Positions 51,201 to 63,200 of a stretch of 64,000 bases of DNA are shown here, one piece after another. Position 1 is the first letter of the stretch. Each line of letters opens with the position of its first letter. The DNA comes from Apostichopus japonicus (lineage: Eukaryota; Echinodermata; Holothuroidea; Aspidochirotida; Stichopodidae). A program made the translations under genes and the position numbers. The DNA lies in assembly GCF_037975245.1 (NCBI RefSeq), contig NC_092582.1:13514077-13578076 (forward strand), written 5' to 3'. The notes under the pieces were generated by a model that did not search any database, was not told the origin of the DNA, and saw only the letters and a program-made list of their open reading frames with translations.

Positions 51201-54200
51201 TTTTGCGAATTGTAGGGCGATATTTATTTACGCAATTCGTGGCGATAGCCGTTAAGTCGACTGAAAAGTCTAAATGCAGTGCTCGGGTTTTGCGTTGAAT
51301 TTTCCAATAAGTTACGCGATGTGTTCAAAGAGTGACATCCATAGCAATTATTAATCTTATTATCTCTTTCCATTTTTATTTGGTTAATATTCTGCTGAAC
51401 CACAAATCATGTATTTCGATGATTGTATTCAAACTTTGCTGGTATATACAGCAGGCCAGCTGACAGTTAGCGTCATGGTTACAAGGGTATGACTGCTCGG
51501 AGTTTGAAATGATGGCGCGAGGCTTTTTTGCGACCAACTCAGTTTTCAAATGTACAGAACTTGCATGAAGGTTTAACACTAACAGAGTGTATACTGGTCA
51601 CGTGGCATGTGACAATTAAGTAAATCGGTCATGTAACAACTTACGGCAAGTACAATGACTGGTCGTACGTACCACAAGGGGCTGATATCTACTATACTAA
51701 GTTCCCTGTGCATAATAATTTGGTCACTCGAGCACCTGTTATTGTTAAGCCTAACTTAGGCTAAAGCCTAGGTGATGATACCAGCCACTGAAGTGCTGCG
51801 GTAATGCCCATTAGCTGTATTTGATACGAGAGTAGCAGTAGAATAACGGAGCATTAATATATGGGTGAGTGCATTTATAAGTCTCCAAAACTTTCCTATC
51901 TTGCAAGTGTCCGGGAGATCAACTGACTGAAACTGTTTCCACATAGCCATAGCCCATATACTGTAGTATAAGTTTAACCGAGCACATTATTACAGTTACT
52001 AGGCCAGACTATATTGAATGATAGGGAATCCTAGCCTAACCCTAGCCTAAGCTAGGCCTGCCTATTTTGCTAAGAGACCTAGGCCTAGTAGTATAACCTA
52101 TGCCTATATATTATTAGGCCAAGTATTAGAACTGATAAAAACACATTCAATCATAGGCCTACACGGAAACTAAATATAACATACTCCTTTTTCTTGGTTT
52201 TTTTTTTGGCAAATGCATAGCCTGGTGATATATTTATCAGCCTGGGACTGGTGTGAAGATAGCTAAGCATGAAACTGAAAGCCATGTCATGATTCGAAAT
52301 AGCCTATCCTAGGCCTCATCCCTGACCTAAATTAAGACCTAGTCTAGGCATTAACTGCATGTTACCTTTATTGAACTTAGCCTGCAGAGGCTAGGCTATT
52401 TGTCATTTTGCTACAGAGTGTTTATTGTGAGGCTTTTAAAAAATTGAAAGTGGTTTGTAAATAATATGCAGACCTAGCCTAGGGAGGGCTTCACGGTACA
52501 ACATTTGGAGTTAAACATAGCGAATAAATTTTCCTTTTCCCTCCTCTGGGAGAGAGGTGTTTCTAATATATTTCTTGCAGTGTATGATTATTAGAAATGA
52601 ATTCATGGGAGATTCCTATGTTCAAGAGTCTTTATTGGCCTAACATACTTATATTGGCTTTTAAATTAAGGAAGACAAGTCCCTTAATCATTTCTTTTTG
52701 TGTCAGAACAGCGTATGCTCATGCTATGAGTTGCTTTGGTAATTAATACGCAAAGAGTTACATTTTATTCAAAACATATTTCAGACGTTTTGTTATCAGG
52801 TTCTTACTATGTCAACACTATATGACAGAGTTTAATTAATTTTCACTATTGTGCATAAGACATATGGTGCTGTTGTGTAATGTAAACAGGTGTGTGTTTA
52901 CAGTATGAACTGGTATTTGAAAGAATGATGAACCCTGCCCTACCATCTGTTTAGAGTACACATTTTCATCTTGGAGGAAAATAACAAATGAGGGATGCTT
53001 ATTCCAGATATATATTATGATTTAATTTTCACCATATTTAAATTTAATTTTAGAAAAGGAGAGACTAGTACCAATAATTATCGATCAAAGTTAGTAATTT
53101 GTGTACAAGGATAAGTTTACACACAAGGAAACCATCAAAATAGTATTTTTCTTTCAGTTTTTTTATGTTCACAATCTTTGAGTTGGTGCTGATATTAAAA
53201 TATATAATAAGATATTAAAATGTTAATCCACTCTGAAATGCCATAGCAGATCATTAGCTTGTCTAGTCTATTTCCTTGTGAAGTGGAAAGTGGAAAAAAG
53301 TTAATTGTTTTTTATCAATTTGTTAATGACATGCAAGAAGTGCTATTAAAGTACTAACCTATAATAAAAAATGTCAGGGCGATGAACTCAAATTGAATCA
53401 TATTGCTCAATCACTAACCTTCACTAAGTTCACTTAGTTAAGAAAAGTGTTGTGCGGCTGTCTTTAATAGTTTGATTATTTTGTAATGCTAATTTGAATA
53501 TTTAGGCCTATACAGTGCTTTAAGTTTGCTTAAATTGCTCACCAAAATGCATAAATTAAATACCAAATGATGAGATCTAAGACTAATGGGATTCAGCCAT
53601 ATTGAGCCAGGCATGAATTTTCAACAATACTATAAGTTATAAATAATAAAAATATATAAGCACAACTGACTTAACTATGTATTAACCAACTTACATCCTT
53701 TTTATCTCGAGCTTGTAATGAAAACCACAGCCAGAAATTGCATGGACATTTCTTGCCACCAATTATGCATAAAAAAAAAAATATCAGTTTATGATGATTC
53801 AGAATGGAACTTCGAATAAAATCGGTTATGTTTCAAATAAACTGACTTAAATTTTTAAACTTAGATTAAGGTCAGTACCTTCTCTAATTTGGATATGGAA
53901 CTTGGATTGACAATTTCTTTAAGAGGCCAGTAATTATTAAACAACACCCTTTTTTGGAATTTTTGATATCTTGTGTTTGTTTCGATTTAACAGGGTTTTT
54001 TCGTATTGTATTTTTATGTTGTGGCAAGATTTCATGAAATATATTACATTTCGGCAACTTTTTCTTGTACAACTTTTTAATCCTGACTTTTTGCCAAGCA
54101 ATTTCTCTTTATTTGTTAGTATTAGTGATGGGTGCAAATAATCTGATATATATGATGACAAGTCTACCACAGCTGAATTGGAATTTCCTAAGACAAAAAG

Positions 54201-54530
54201 TTAACACAACCGTAAAGAATTAAACCCGACAAATTGATAATGCCCTGCGTCTCCACCATAATAGTCACTGCCTTTCTCCAGGAGACGTGATTGTCCATAT
54301 ATACGACTCCACTGATTAACAGACAGATCTGATGCAGGTATGTTAAAATCACATCTAACCTGTCTACTCCGTTTATAAAATCATTCTCTCTATCTCCCTC
54401 TCTTTTCTTATTTTTTTTGTATTTTTTTTGGGTATGGTTTTATGGGTTTTTATGCATCAGATGAGCGAGTGACGCTCCCCGCTCGGTCCTCTGACAGATT
54501 CCGTTCGGCCGACTGTCGTCACGGAGATGC

Positions 54531-54539
54531 TATAAATAG
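54531..54539 (+). promoter_or_regulatory. TATA-box candidate
   Basis: TATAAATAG follows a locally GC-rich stretch (54465-54530) unlike the AT-rich surroundings. No transcript is evident downstream, so this is weak. Confidence 0.2.
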
Positions 54540-56029
54540 CTCACACGTAATTACTGGGGCATGCACAGATGTAATTAATATTACTAGTATTGGCTGTGTA
54601 ATTGATTGGCTAACTTAACTTGTGAAGTATGGATTCTTTCGAGTGTGCTAAAATTTATTTAGCGCGTAATTTGTCTCACAGACGACTGTCTGTATATTCG
54701 ATAACGCTTCGGTAGGGATCTGCTTCACTGTCTTGAGAAGGGAAAGTGCAACTCCTGACCTTTCCCGTAGCTTTTTTTTTTGGAGATTCCATGATAGTTG
54801 ATATCAAAATATACCTGAAGAGGAGGCGGTACAGACTGTTTATCATTTGACAGAGTAACAACGAATATCGTTCAACTGGGCAAAATACCCTGCATCAAGA
54901 CATTAAACTCAATGCATTTATTATCTATCTGATGGTTATACCATGCACGGGCATGTGGGTGGGGGTAGGATGGGGGTAGCCTGTTGCACCAATGTCAAAG
55001 GTTGGCATTGGTCTCTTAAGATGCATGGAAGTAAACTGAACACTTTGCAGTAATTTAATTTTCATTGAAATACTCGAGGAATGAGCTTATCAAGTACCAA
55101 TTATCATTTTTATTATTTATGATGTTGTTTCGTGTGAGGGAAAGGGAGGGGAGTTGAGTGGCGAAATGTATGACCGACAGATCCCTCACACCACTGAAAT
55201 ATCTGGCTTCCCTGTTTGAGAGGACTATGGTGGTCTTGAAGTATGAATGATTGCAGAGATACAGATTTGGGATGATCTAGTTTTCCTTTTTCAAAAGGGG
55301 GGGGGGGACGGGATAATTGCAGGATGATTACAGCACCAAACAAGAACATCATGTCCGTTCCTTCAATTCAATTGAATCAATTGGGATCCATGTCAGACAC
55401 AGTTGTACCCATAGAAATTGATTACTTTCGCAGCTATGTTAACCCCCTTTGTGTTTTTATCCTCACCTAAAACATATCTTCAAATAGACTGGTATGTATT
55501 GTTCGATGTTAGATGGGAACTGGAAATAGATGGCGCTATTTAGATTCTTCCACATAGCTACATCGTATCTAAACGTGGGAAACAGTTTCAGACGAGAAAT
55601 CTATCACATTCGTCCATATAGTTTTTGTGTCATTTTGTTTAAGTAAATTATGATAAATATGGTTTCAGTTGATCTTTTTGTTGCAAGATATTGCTCCTCT
55701 CGTCAAAGCAAATACACATCAACAAACACTATTTTGCATGTGTTCGTAAACAAAAGAATATTCAAGGCCTCTGACCTTAACTTTCATAGCAGATGAATCT
55801 AGACCGTAGCCTAATTTACATACAAGATTCGGGACGGAGTTGCTTTATTTTATTTTTGATGTTCATGATGCTAATTATCAGCTATACTTTCATAATCATT
55901 CGCTTAGAACGTTTTACAGATGCTTGGATGTTTATTTGGATCACGGTGATGTAATGTTAGAATGAATTGCTGACTCAAACCATAATTTCTGTTCTGTATG
56001 TGTGTATGTATGTATTTTAGATCCTCCTG

Positions 56030-56230
56030 CAAGCAGGAACTCGCGAAGAAGCCATCATTGGCTTATCAAAGCCGCAAGCTGACCGAAGTCAGTCTCTTAG
56101 TATGATATTTAACGTCCATGATTATGAATTGTCAATTGTCAACAACTCTGTAACTGGACGACATACATTAATTTGGGAGTGACTCGAACTCGGGACCTAA
56201 CCGGCGTTAACCACTGAGCTAGCACTCCAC
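56030..56230 (-). mobile_element. tRNA-derived SINE on the minus strand
   Basis: Read on the minus strand from 56230: GTGGAGTGCTAGCTCAGTGG (A-box TAGCTCAGTGG at 56221-56211), then a B-box-like GAGTTCGAGTC (56191-56181). A body of about 150 nt follows, ending near a run of TACA/TATG repeats at 55998-56020. The head is tRNA-like, but the rest is not a tRNA. TAATGAATATTC is tandemly repeated just outside the head (from 56231) and is not a confirmed target duplication. It is a different family from the SINE at 17969. Confidence 0.7.
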
Positions 56231-58526
56231 TAATGAATATTCTAATGAATATTCTGAGAAAGCAATTGCCAAAGTAATACATTTTACCTACTTAAGCATA
56301 GCGTGGATCACCAGTAGATTGATTTTGCAATGAGAAATGATAAACTAAAACATGATACCATTTCAAACAAGCAAACGAACGAGCATAAAGATAAGCTGGA
56401 GATGTTAACAAGTAAACATGTCATCAAAATATATTTACAGATAAGCAGCAATATAGTCATTTCTTTACTTAAGTATATATACGTATAAAATAATAAAAGC
56501 TCATCGCAATAAAGTTAGTAACACTCAAGTGTCCGTTACATTAAGTTATCCCGCAATTTTCATATTTTTTTCACCTTTCTGTAACTTCCATTCTGAGAAC
56601 ATTCCAATTTTGAAATAACATTTACGTTTATGCAGTCTGAAATCTTATGCTATTTTTTATGTACTAGGGATGTTATTTCAATAAGTATGAAGGTGAAGAG
56701 CCTACAAAAATGAAAATATTTCTCACACTCGAGAACAGTAATTCGTATCCATTAGTGCACGATAGCGGTATTAACCTTAAACAACCGGCGAATCAGTGGG
56801 TAGGAACACGACTCCCAGTGATATATACTGTAGCCTACCATGGTCCCGTTTTATTCCTAGGTAACCAATGTTTTCTTTCTGTATTTGCATTTACCCATTG
56901 AACCTTCCACCACCCCCCCCCCCCAAGCAAGACTGGGGAAACTCGCTATATTTGTATAGTCATCTCATCATTCGTACAATCAATTTGCAATCATGCGTAT
57001 TTCTCCAACTTAGTCGTTCTATAATGCAATACCTATATAGCGCCCTCGATTCTGGTCTCACCCCCCCCCCCTTTATTCTCCTTTCTAAAATGTACCTTTA
57101 TAAGTAAGAGACATTCTAAACAGGCCTACTATACAAACTAACTTGAGTGTAATAATCGAAACAGTACAGATTCACAGTTTCCCAGTCCCAACCACTTTCA
57201 ACCAAACCTTTTATACCAATGCCTGACTCCATTTACCAAGCAGTGGAATCATATGAATACTCAGCCAGTCGTTTCATCGCTTGAAACAAATAATTCTGAT
57301 TAAACGTCACCTTTCCTGCCGATTCTTTCATACGTTTTGGTGTTTTCGTATAAAATGTTAATATGTATAAAAAACGATCAAACTGATTTCACAGTATATA
57401 GTAACCGATGCATGCGAAAATAGTAAATACTAAACATTGTGGTATTTCGTCACCACTGGAACTGGAATGACTTACCCGTGTTTACGATTAACCTCTCTCT
57501 TTCTCGACAATAAATAACTTTATAAACCAAAAAATATTCTGATGGAAGTGAGATACGTTTATGCACTACGCTTGTTCTTACATGCATTTGCGTCAGGCTT
57601 AACAAAATGTAAGCATTTTGCCCGTTTGTTAGCTTCACAAACCCACTTAGTGGTATCCACTATATTTTTCGAGTTTACACGCCTCAGCACAAATCGCGGT
57701 GAAAAATGCTTAAAAGTAGCTCTTAAGGAGACTTTAAATTGTAATATTGGCAATACATGGCCGGGTGTCATGTCACATTTCTGTCGTTGCCGTCATACTC
57801 AGGATATGGGCCTTCATTTCCCTGAAACCGAAGTGTTATCCGTAATAACCGCTCGACTGATAGTTGGACTGTCGCGACTTTTGCAGCATTTCTTGTATAG
57901 CGCCCTCGTTTAACGTATTGCGTCATTTTGATCATAGGCGTCCATTACGTAGCCCTATCATTTCATCTTTCCAGCTACGTGAGACTCTCTAGTCGTGGAG
58001 GTATGGACGTCTCGCAGTGTAACCCTTCCCAACCTGTAAATTAAGAAAAAAAAAACAAGAACTATATTGAATATTGCAAAGTATAGTTGAAGGACATTAG
58101 TATAGTACAATGGCATAGGCTAGAAAGGTAAGTAATGGTCACGAATGTTAACACTAGTCCGTATACGGTCCCTCTCTCAATATAAGTATTTACACCGTTA
58201 CTAATTCTTAGCATGTTATAAACTGGCGGCAGTAATGGCAATATTTAAAGGGATGTGACGAGATATTATAAGTACACCGCTCCACCTTTACTTCGGAAAG
58301 TAGCTGGGAAAGGGATGTGGCTCAGAATGGGAGGGAGGGGAGGCGTGGAAGAGAAAATTCCGTTGTGAACAGATATAAAATATTCCTCACACGAATATAT
58401 TTTAATATTTGAGAAAAGGCGATTGCTGCCGTCTGCAAGGATATTGGACCATTTGGTCTTAACATAACTGACATGTAGCCAAACGGTCCGACTATAGGAT
58501 ACAGATTATGCACACAGAATCCTTAC
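56231..58526. other. Probable intron after EGF exon 4; no next exon found
   Basis: The donor at 58527 requires a downstream minus-strand exon starting in phase 1 and supplying the last cysteine of EGF 33. I saw none here. Overlapping frames at 57540-57910 on both strands lack family resemblance. C-runs at 56915 and 57061. Confidence 0.5.
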
Positions 58527-60242
58527 CTTCAGCGCATAAACACATGAATCCATTGAATTCTCGTAGACACGTTCCATTATTTAAACAAGGTTGATTGACA
58601 CAGAGATCTAAGATGGCGTCACATGTTTCTCCTGTATATCCTGGTCCACATTCGCATCTGAAGCCTTCAAGTTCATTGATACATCGACCGCAGTTCAAGC
58701 AGGGAAGTGAAGCACAGTAGTTAACTTCTATTTCGCAATTTGGTCCAGACCATCCCTGGCTACAATAACAATGATATTGCCCTCCTTCGTGGCTGACACA
58801 GGTGCCGTCATTTAAACAGGGATCTGATACGCAGGGGTGCTTATTCAGGCTACATCCTGGTCCAGCGTAACCTGGGTTACAAATGCAAACGTACCCACTC
58901 ACTTGATCCACGCAAGTGCCACCGTTCTGGCACGGGGAATCACTGCAATCATCTATGTTCAACTCGCATCGCTTCCCCGTGAATCCAGGTCCACAAACAC
59001 ATTTGAAACCTCCCACTTGATCAACACAGTCACCATAGAAACACGGGTGAGATTCACAGTCATCTATGTTTTCTGCGCACGTTTGACCTGTGAATCCGTT
59101 TGCGCATATACATGTAAATTGTCCTCGGTGAGACTGACAGGTTGCACCGTTGTGGCACGGAGAATTCAAGCATGCATCGATCCATTCATGACAGTATGTT
59201 CCAGTTCTTAGTGGTGGACAAACGCAACGGTAACCGTTCAGTTGATCGACACATGTACTGCCATTCGCGCACAGGCTTTGATAACATTCATCTATTTCAA
59301 TATCACATAGGGAGCCTTCATATCCCTCCGTACACTGACATTCATACCCTGCGACCGCATCAATACAAGCGGCGCCATTTCTGCACGGATCGGATAAACA
59401 CTCATCGATATCGAATTGACAATGTAACCCTGTGAAACCTTTAGCACAGTGACAGGTATAAGCGGCTACGCCATCCTCACAGGTTGCAGAGTTAAGGCAC
59501 GGTGACTGGTGACATTCGTCTATGTTAATATCACAATGGGTACCAGTAAATCCTTGCTGACATCGGCACGTATACGAATCCATCAGAGCAATGCACGTAC
59601 CTCCGTTACCACACGGTGAGCTGAGACAATTATCCACCCTCGCATCACAGAGGTCCCCCGTCATACCAGGGTTACATAAACACTTGTATCCAGCAATAGA
59701 GTCTACGCATGTCGCATTACCAAAACAGGGAGACGACAAACACTCGTCTATTTCTTGTGAGCAATTCTTCCCCGTAAAGCCGTCTGGACATGCACAAGAA
59801 TAATCATTGATCAGATCGTGACAAATCGCATCCGGATGGATGCACGGATCGATGTTGCATTCATTAATATTCACAGCACAAGCTTCTCCTTCAAATCCAT
59901 GTGGACATACGCATGCGTATTCCCCTATCCCGTCGACACATTTCCCGCCATTTCTACATGGCTCACTCTCACATTCATTGATTTGAATCTGACATCGTTC
60001 TCCGCTATATCCCTTCGAGCAGTTGCACGAGAAGGAGGTCTCGTTTAACAACCCACACCTTCCACCGTGTCGACATGGATTTAAAGCACAAGGATCCAGA
60101 AATACTTCACAAAATCGACCAGTTCTCGTGGGAGGACAGCTACAAGTAAATGAGTCGAAAAGATCTGTACATGTTCCTCCGAGTAGGCATGGATCACTGG
60201 AGCACTCGTCAGCCTCCATTTCACAGAGATCTCCCGTGAAAC
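58527..60242 (-). CDS. Exon 4 of EGF-repeat gene: end of EGF 18 through part of EGF 33
   Basis: A 1716-nt exon (acceptor GCGATAG|GTTTC, donor GAAG|GTAAGG, phase 1 at both ends). It completes EGF 18 (YSG-FTGDLCE), encodes EGF 19-32, and ends inside EGF 33 after CLCAEG, before its sixth cysteine. It reads continuously with canonical spacing. EGF 32 has an extra cysteine (LNCGRC where LNGGRC is expected; codon at 58690-58692), giving seven cysteines. A symmetric phase-1 exon is typical of EGF genes. Genomic readthrough past the donor meets a stop at about 58492, which is intronic and not the real C-terminus. Confidence 0.97.
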
Positions 60243-63200
60243 CTATCGCAATGAAAAGGAAAAGGGTTGTATGATACTCTTTTATGCAGGTGTATAACCA
60301 ACATAGCTTCCATGGTTTATGTTATCATAATAAGCGTGTTCGTAATTCACGTCCAAGTGACACAAACACAGGTTTGAGCTACTTTCACGTCTTCGGTGAG
60401 TTATGTAGCAGCCTTCATATCTGGTTGAATATCGTCAAGGAAAAAGAGACTTCAAATTATTTCATGAATAAGGAGAGAGTTACTGTCTCCGACCAATGAA
60501 GGTATATGCGATTGCACTTTGCGCATGTGAAGTCGGAAATAGTGAAGCGCCTCTTAAAAATACATTTTACAGGTTATCACTATAATCAACTGAATTTGAG
60601 GACTGCTGGAAACTACGAGAAAAAATTTATATTTGTATTTCATATTTGAAATCAACATTTCATTTAGATGTACTCACCAGAATAGCACATGCATGTAAAA
60701 CCGCCCAATCGATCCAAGCAGATTCCATTGATTCCGCACGGACTACTGGCACATTCATTGACGTTTTGTTCACAATATCTGCCACGGAACCCTGCTCTGC
60801 AAGAGCACGAAAAATTACCAACCATGTCTGTACACTGTCCACCGTTTCTACAGGGTTTCACCGAACATTCGTCTCTTTCGTTCTCACAATTGGCGCCAAA
60901 ATATCCTGGTGCGCATTGGCACTTGTACCCGTTGACTTCATCGAAGCAAGACCCACCGTTTTCGCATGTCACATTGTAACAGTCGTCTGAATTAACTTCG
61001 CATTGAACGCCTTCAAATCCAGATGGACAATAGCATTCGAACACGCCTGCGCCATCAACGCAAGTTGCGTTGTTCCTACAAGGCATACTGGAACACTCGT
61101 TGATATTGATTTCACAGTGTCGTCCATAGTAACCAGCAGCACACTGACACTCGTAAGCGCCTTTCAGATCCTCACATATACCCCCATGTTGACATGGATG
61201 AGAAGAACATTCATCGCTCTCAAATTGACATGTTTCGCCATGGAATCCTTCTCGACAGATACATTCAAACTCACTCACTCGATCAATACAGATGCCGTCA
61301 TTCTCACATGGATTAGACCAGCATTCGTTGATTTCGTGTTCGCATATAATACCGTGATACCCATGAGGGCACTCGCAGTAAAAGGTCCCGGATCCATCTA
61401 CACATCTGCCATGATTCAGACACGGTTGCTTAGCGCATTCGTTGACATGTTCTTGGCAATTGGGTCCAGTGAAACCTACTTGGCAGTCACATGTATATTT
61501 CCCAATCTCGTCTCTACACCGCCCACCGTTTTGACACGGTGAGGAAGCGCATTCATCAACGTTCCGATGGCAGTCCGATCCTCCGAAACCAGGCAGACAG
61601 TGACACGTAAAGTGGCCTCTTTTATTTTCGCAGTGACCACCGTTCAGACAAGGGCCATGCTTACAGAAATCAAGATCAACTTCACAGTGAGAGCCGGTAA
61701 AGTGGTCCGGACAGACGCAGTGATAGCCACCGTGGTAATTGAGACAGGTTGCGTTGTTGAGGCATGAATTTTCTTCACAATAATTTAAGACTTCTTCACA
61801 GTTGATTCCAGTGAAACCCGGATGACAACGGCACACGTATCCTTCAGTATGGCTATCCTCGTGACAAATACCATAGACACAAGGTGAACTGAGACAAGCA
61901 TCCAATTTCCGATGGCAGCGTTTACCTCCAAACCCTTCGCTGCAGATGCATTCGAATTCACCTATCAAATCCAGACACGTCGCTCCATTTTTGCATTTTT
62001 CGACACCACCTTTACCTTCACACTCGTTGATGTTTATTCCACAGAACTCACCCTCAAATCCCCTCTTACAGTTACAGGTAAAGTTACCGTGGCCTATATC
62101 GATACATCGAGAATCGTGGTAACACGGATTGGGATTACAAGGGTTCACATCAAGTTCCTCGCAGTTAGCACCTTTAAAGCCAACGTTGCAAACACACTGA
62201 TATCCACCTGTAAGATCTTGACATTCACCATTGAGGCACGGGAAGCTGGCACACTCATTCACCTCAAACTCGCAAGACTTGCCATAAAAACCAGCTAGAC
62301 AGATACAAGCATGATCAGCGATGAGATCCATGCAAGATCCACCGTGAAGACATTTCGGTATACCCTCAGGAGACCGACGGCAGTCGTCGACATTTATCTG
62401 GCAGCGAGTGCCACGGAATCCGAGAGGACAGATACACGTAAATCCTTTCGTTCCGTCGATACAGATTGCACCATTCAAACATGGATTGCTGTCACAGAAG
62501 GATGTCCGTGCGCCGTTGATATTTAATGTGACTCTTTCGCAAGTTGCTCCGACGACGTAGTTTGGAGGACACTTACAGCTGAACGAATCAACGCCGGTCC
62601 GTGTGCACGTCGCACCGTCGACGCATGGACTTGGATTGCAAGGGTCGGGTGGTACAGGGATGACTTCACAATGTGGACCACTGATTCCGTACGGGCAGAG
62701 ACAGGAATATCCAAATGGGTAATTCTGTGAAGCAGGAAGAAGAAGAGAGAAAAGAATAGATAAATAAATAAATAAAATAAAATAAAGATTTTGAACAAGC
62801 CTACGGCTATACGACGCTTGGTAAGGTGCTTAAATGCTACATATCCGCGTGTGCGCGCACACACATGTATTTAAATGAAAGCAGAATAATTATTTGATTT
62901 TCGCTGTGAGCCTTAACCTTCCATCGAGTCTTTTGTGTAGCAATAAAACGAAATGTCCCGCGCTTAAACATTTGGGACGACAGTACATTTTGATAGGTAG
63001 GCTGTGGCGTTTGTATATATTCACGAGGAATGGGACACTGATCTTTCAAAACTGCAACGAAAGTTAAAAGACATCAATGTACCGACAAAGTTGAAAACTG
63101 TCAGCTAATAAGGGCTGGCGGAACGGGACTTTCCCATGGTCTTACGCTTGTTTTCGAGGTACTAAGGATACGTCTCCCAAACGAATTAATTTATGGGAAC

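Larger units (their letters stand above)
47260..56029. other. Non-coding; GGCCTA-rich and regulatory-like patches
   Basis: Contains the site cluster at 48038-48235, a zone dense in TAGGCCT/CTAGCCTA at 51750-52500, and the TATA candidate at 54531. A minus-strand frame near 54676-54861 has a mixed-residue tail (DSEADPYRSVIEYTDSRL), but no convincing splice pair ties it to a gene. Confidence 0.5.

Noticed and set aside
54676-54861. Candidate downstream exon of the EGF gene
   Set aside because: It has a possible acceptor but no EGF completion (no suitable cysteine), and a stop follows directly; phase and content do not fit.
60646-62526. Several long plus-strand open frames opposite the EGF exons
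   Set aside because: They are antisense shadows of the EGF array; the minus strand gives perfect cysteine spacing and correct splicing.
62523-62864. 113-residue minus-strand open frame overlapping EGF exon 3
   Set aside because: It is in a different frame from the EGF coding sequence and runs through the polypyrimidine tract of the intron.
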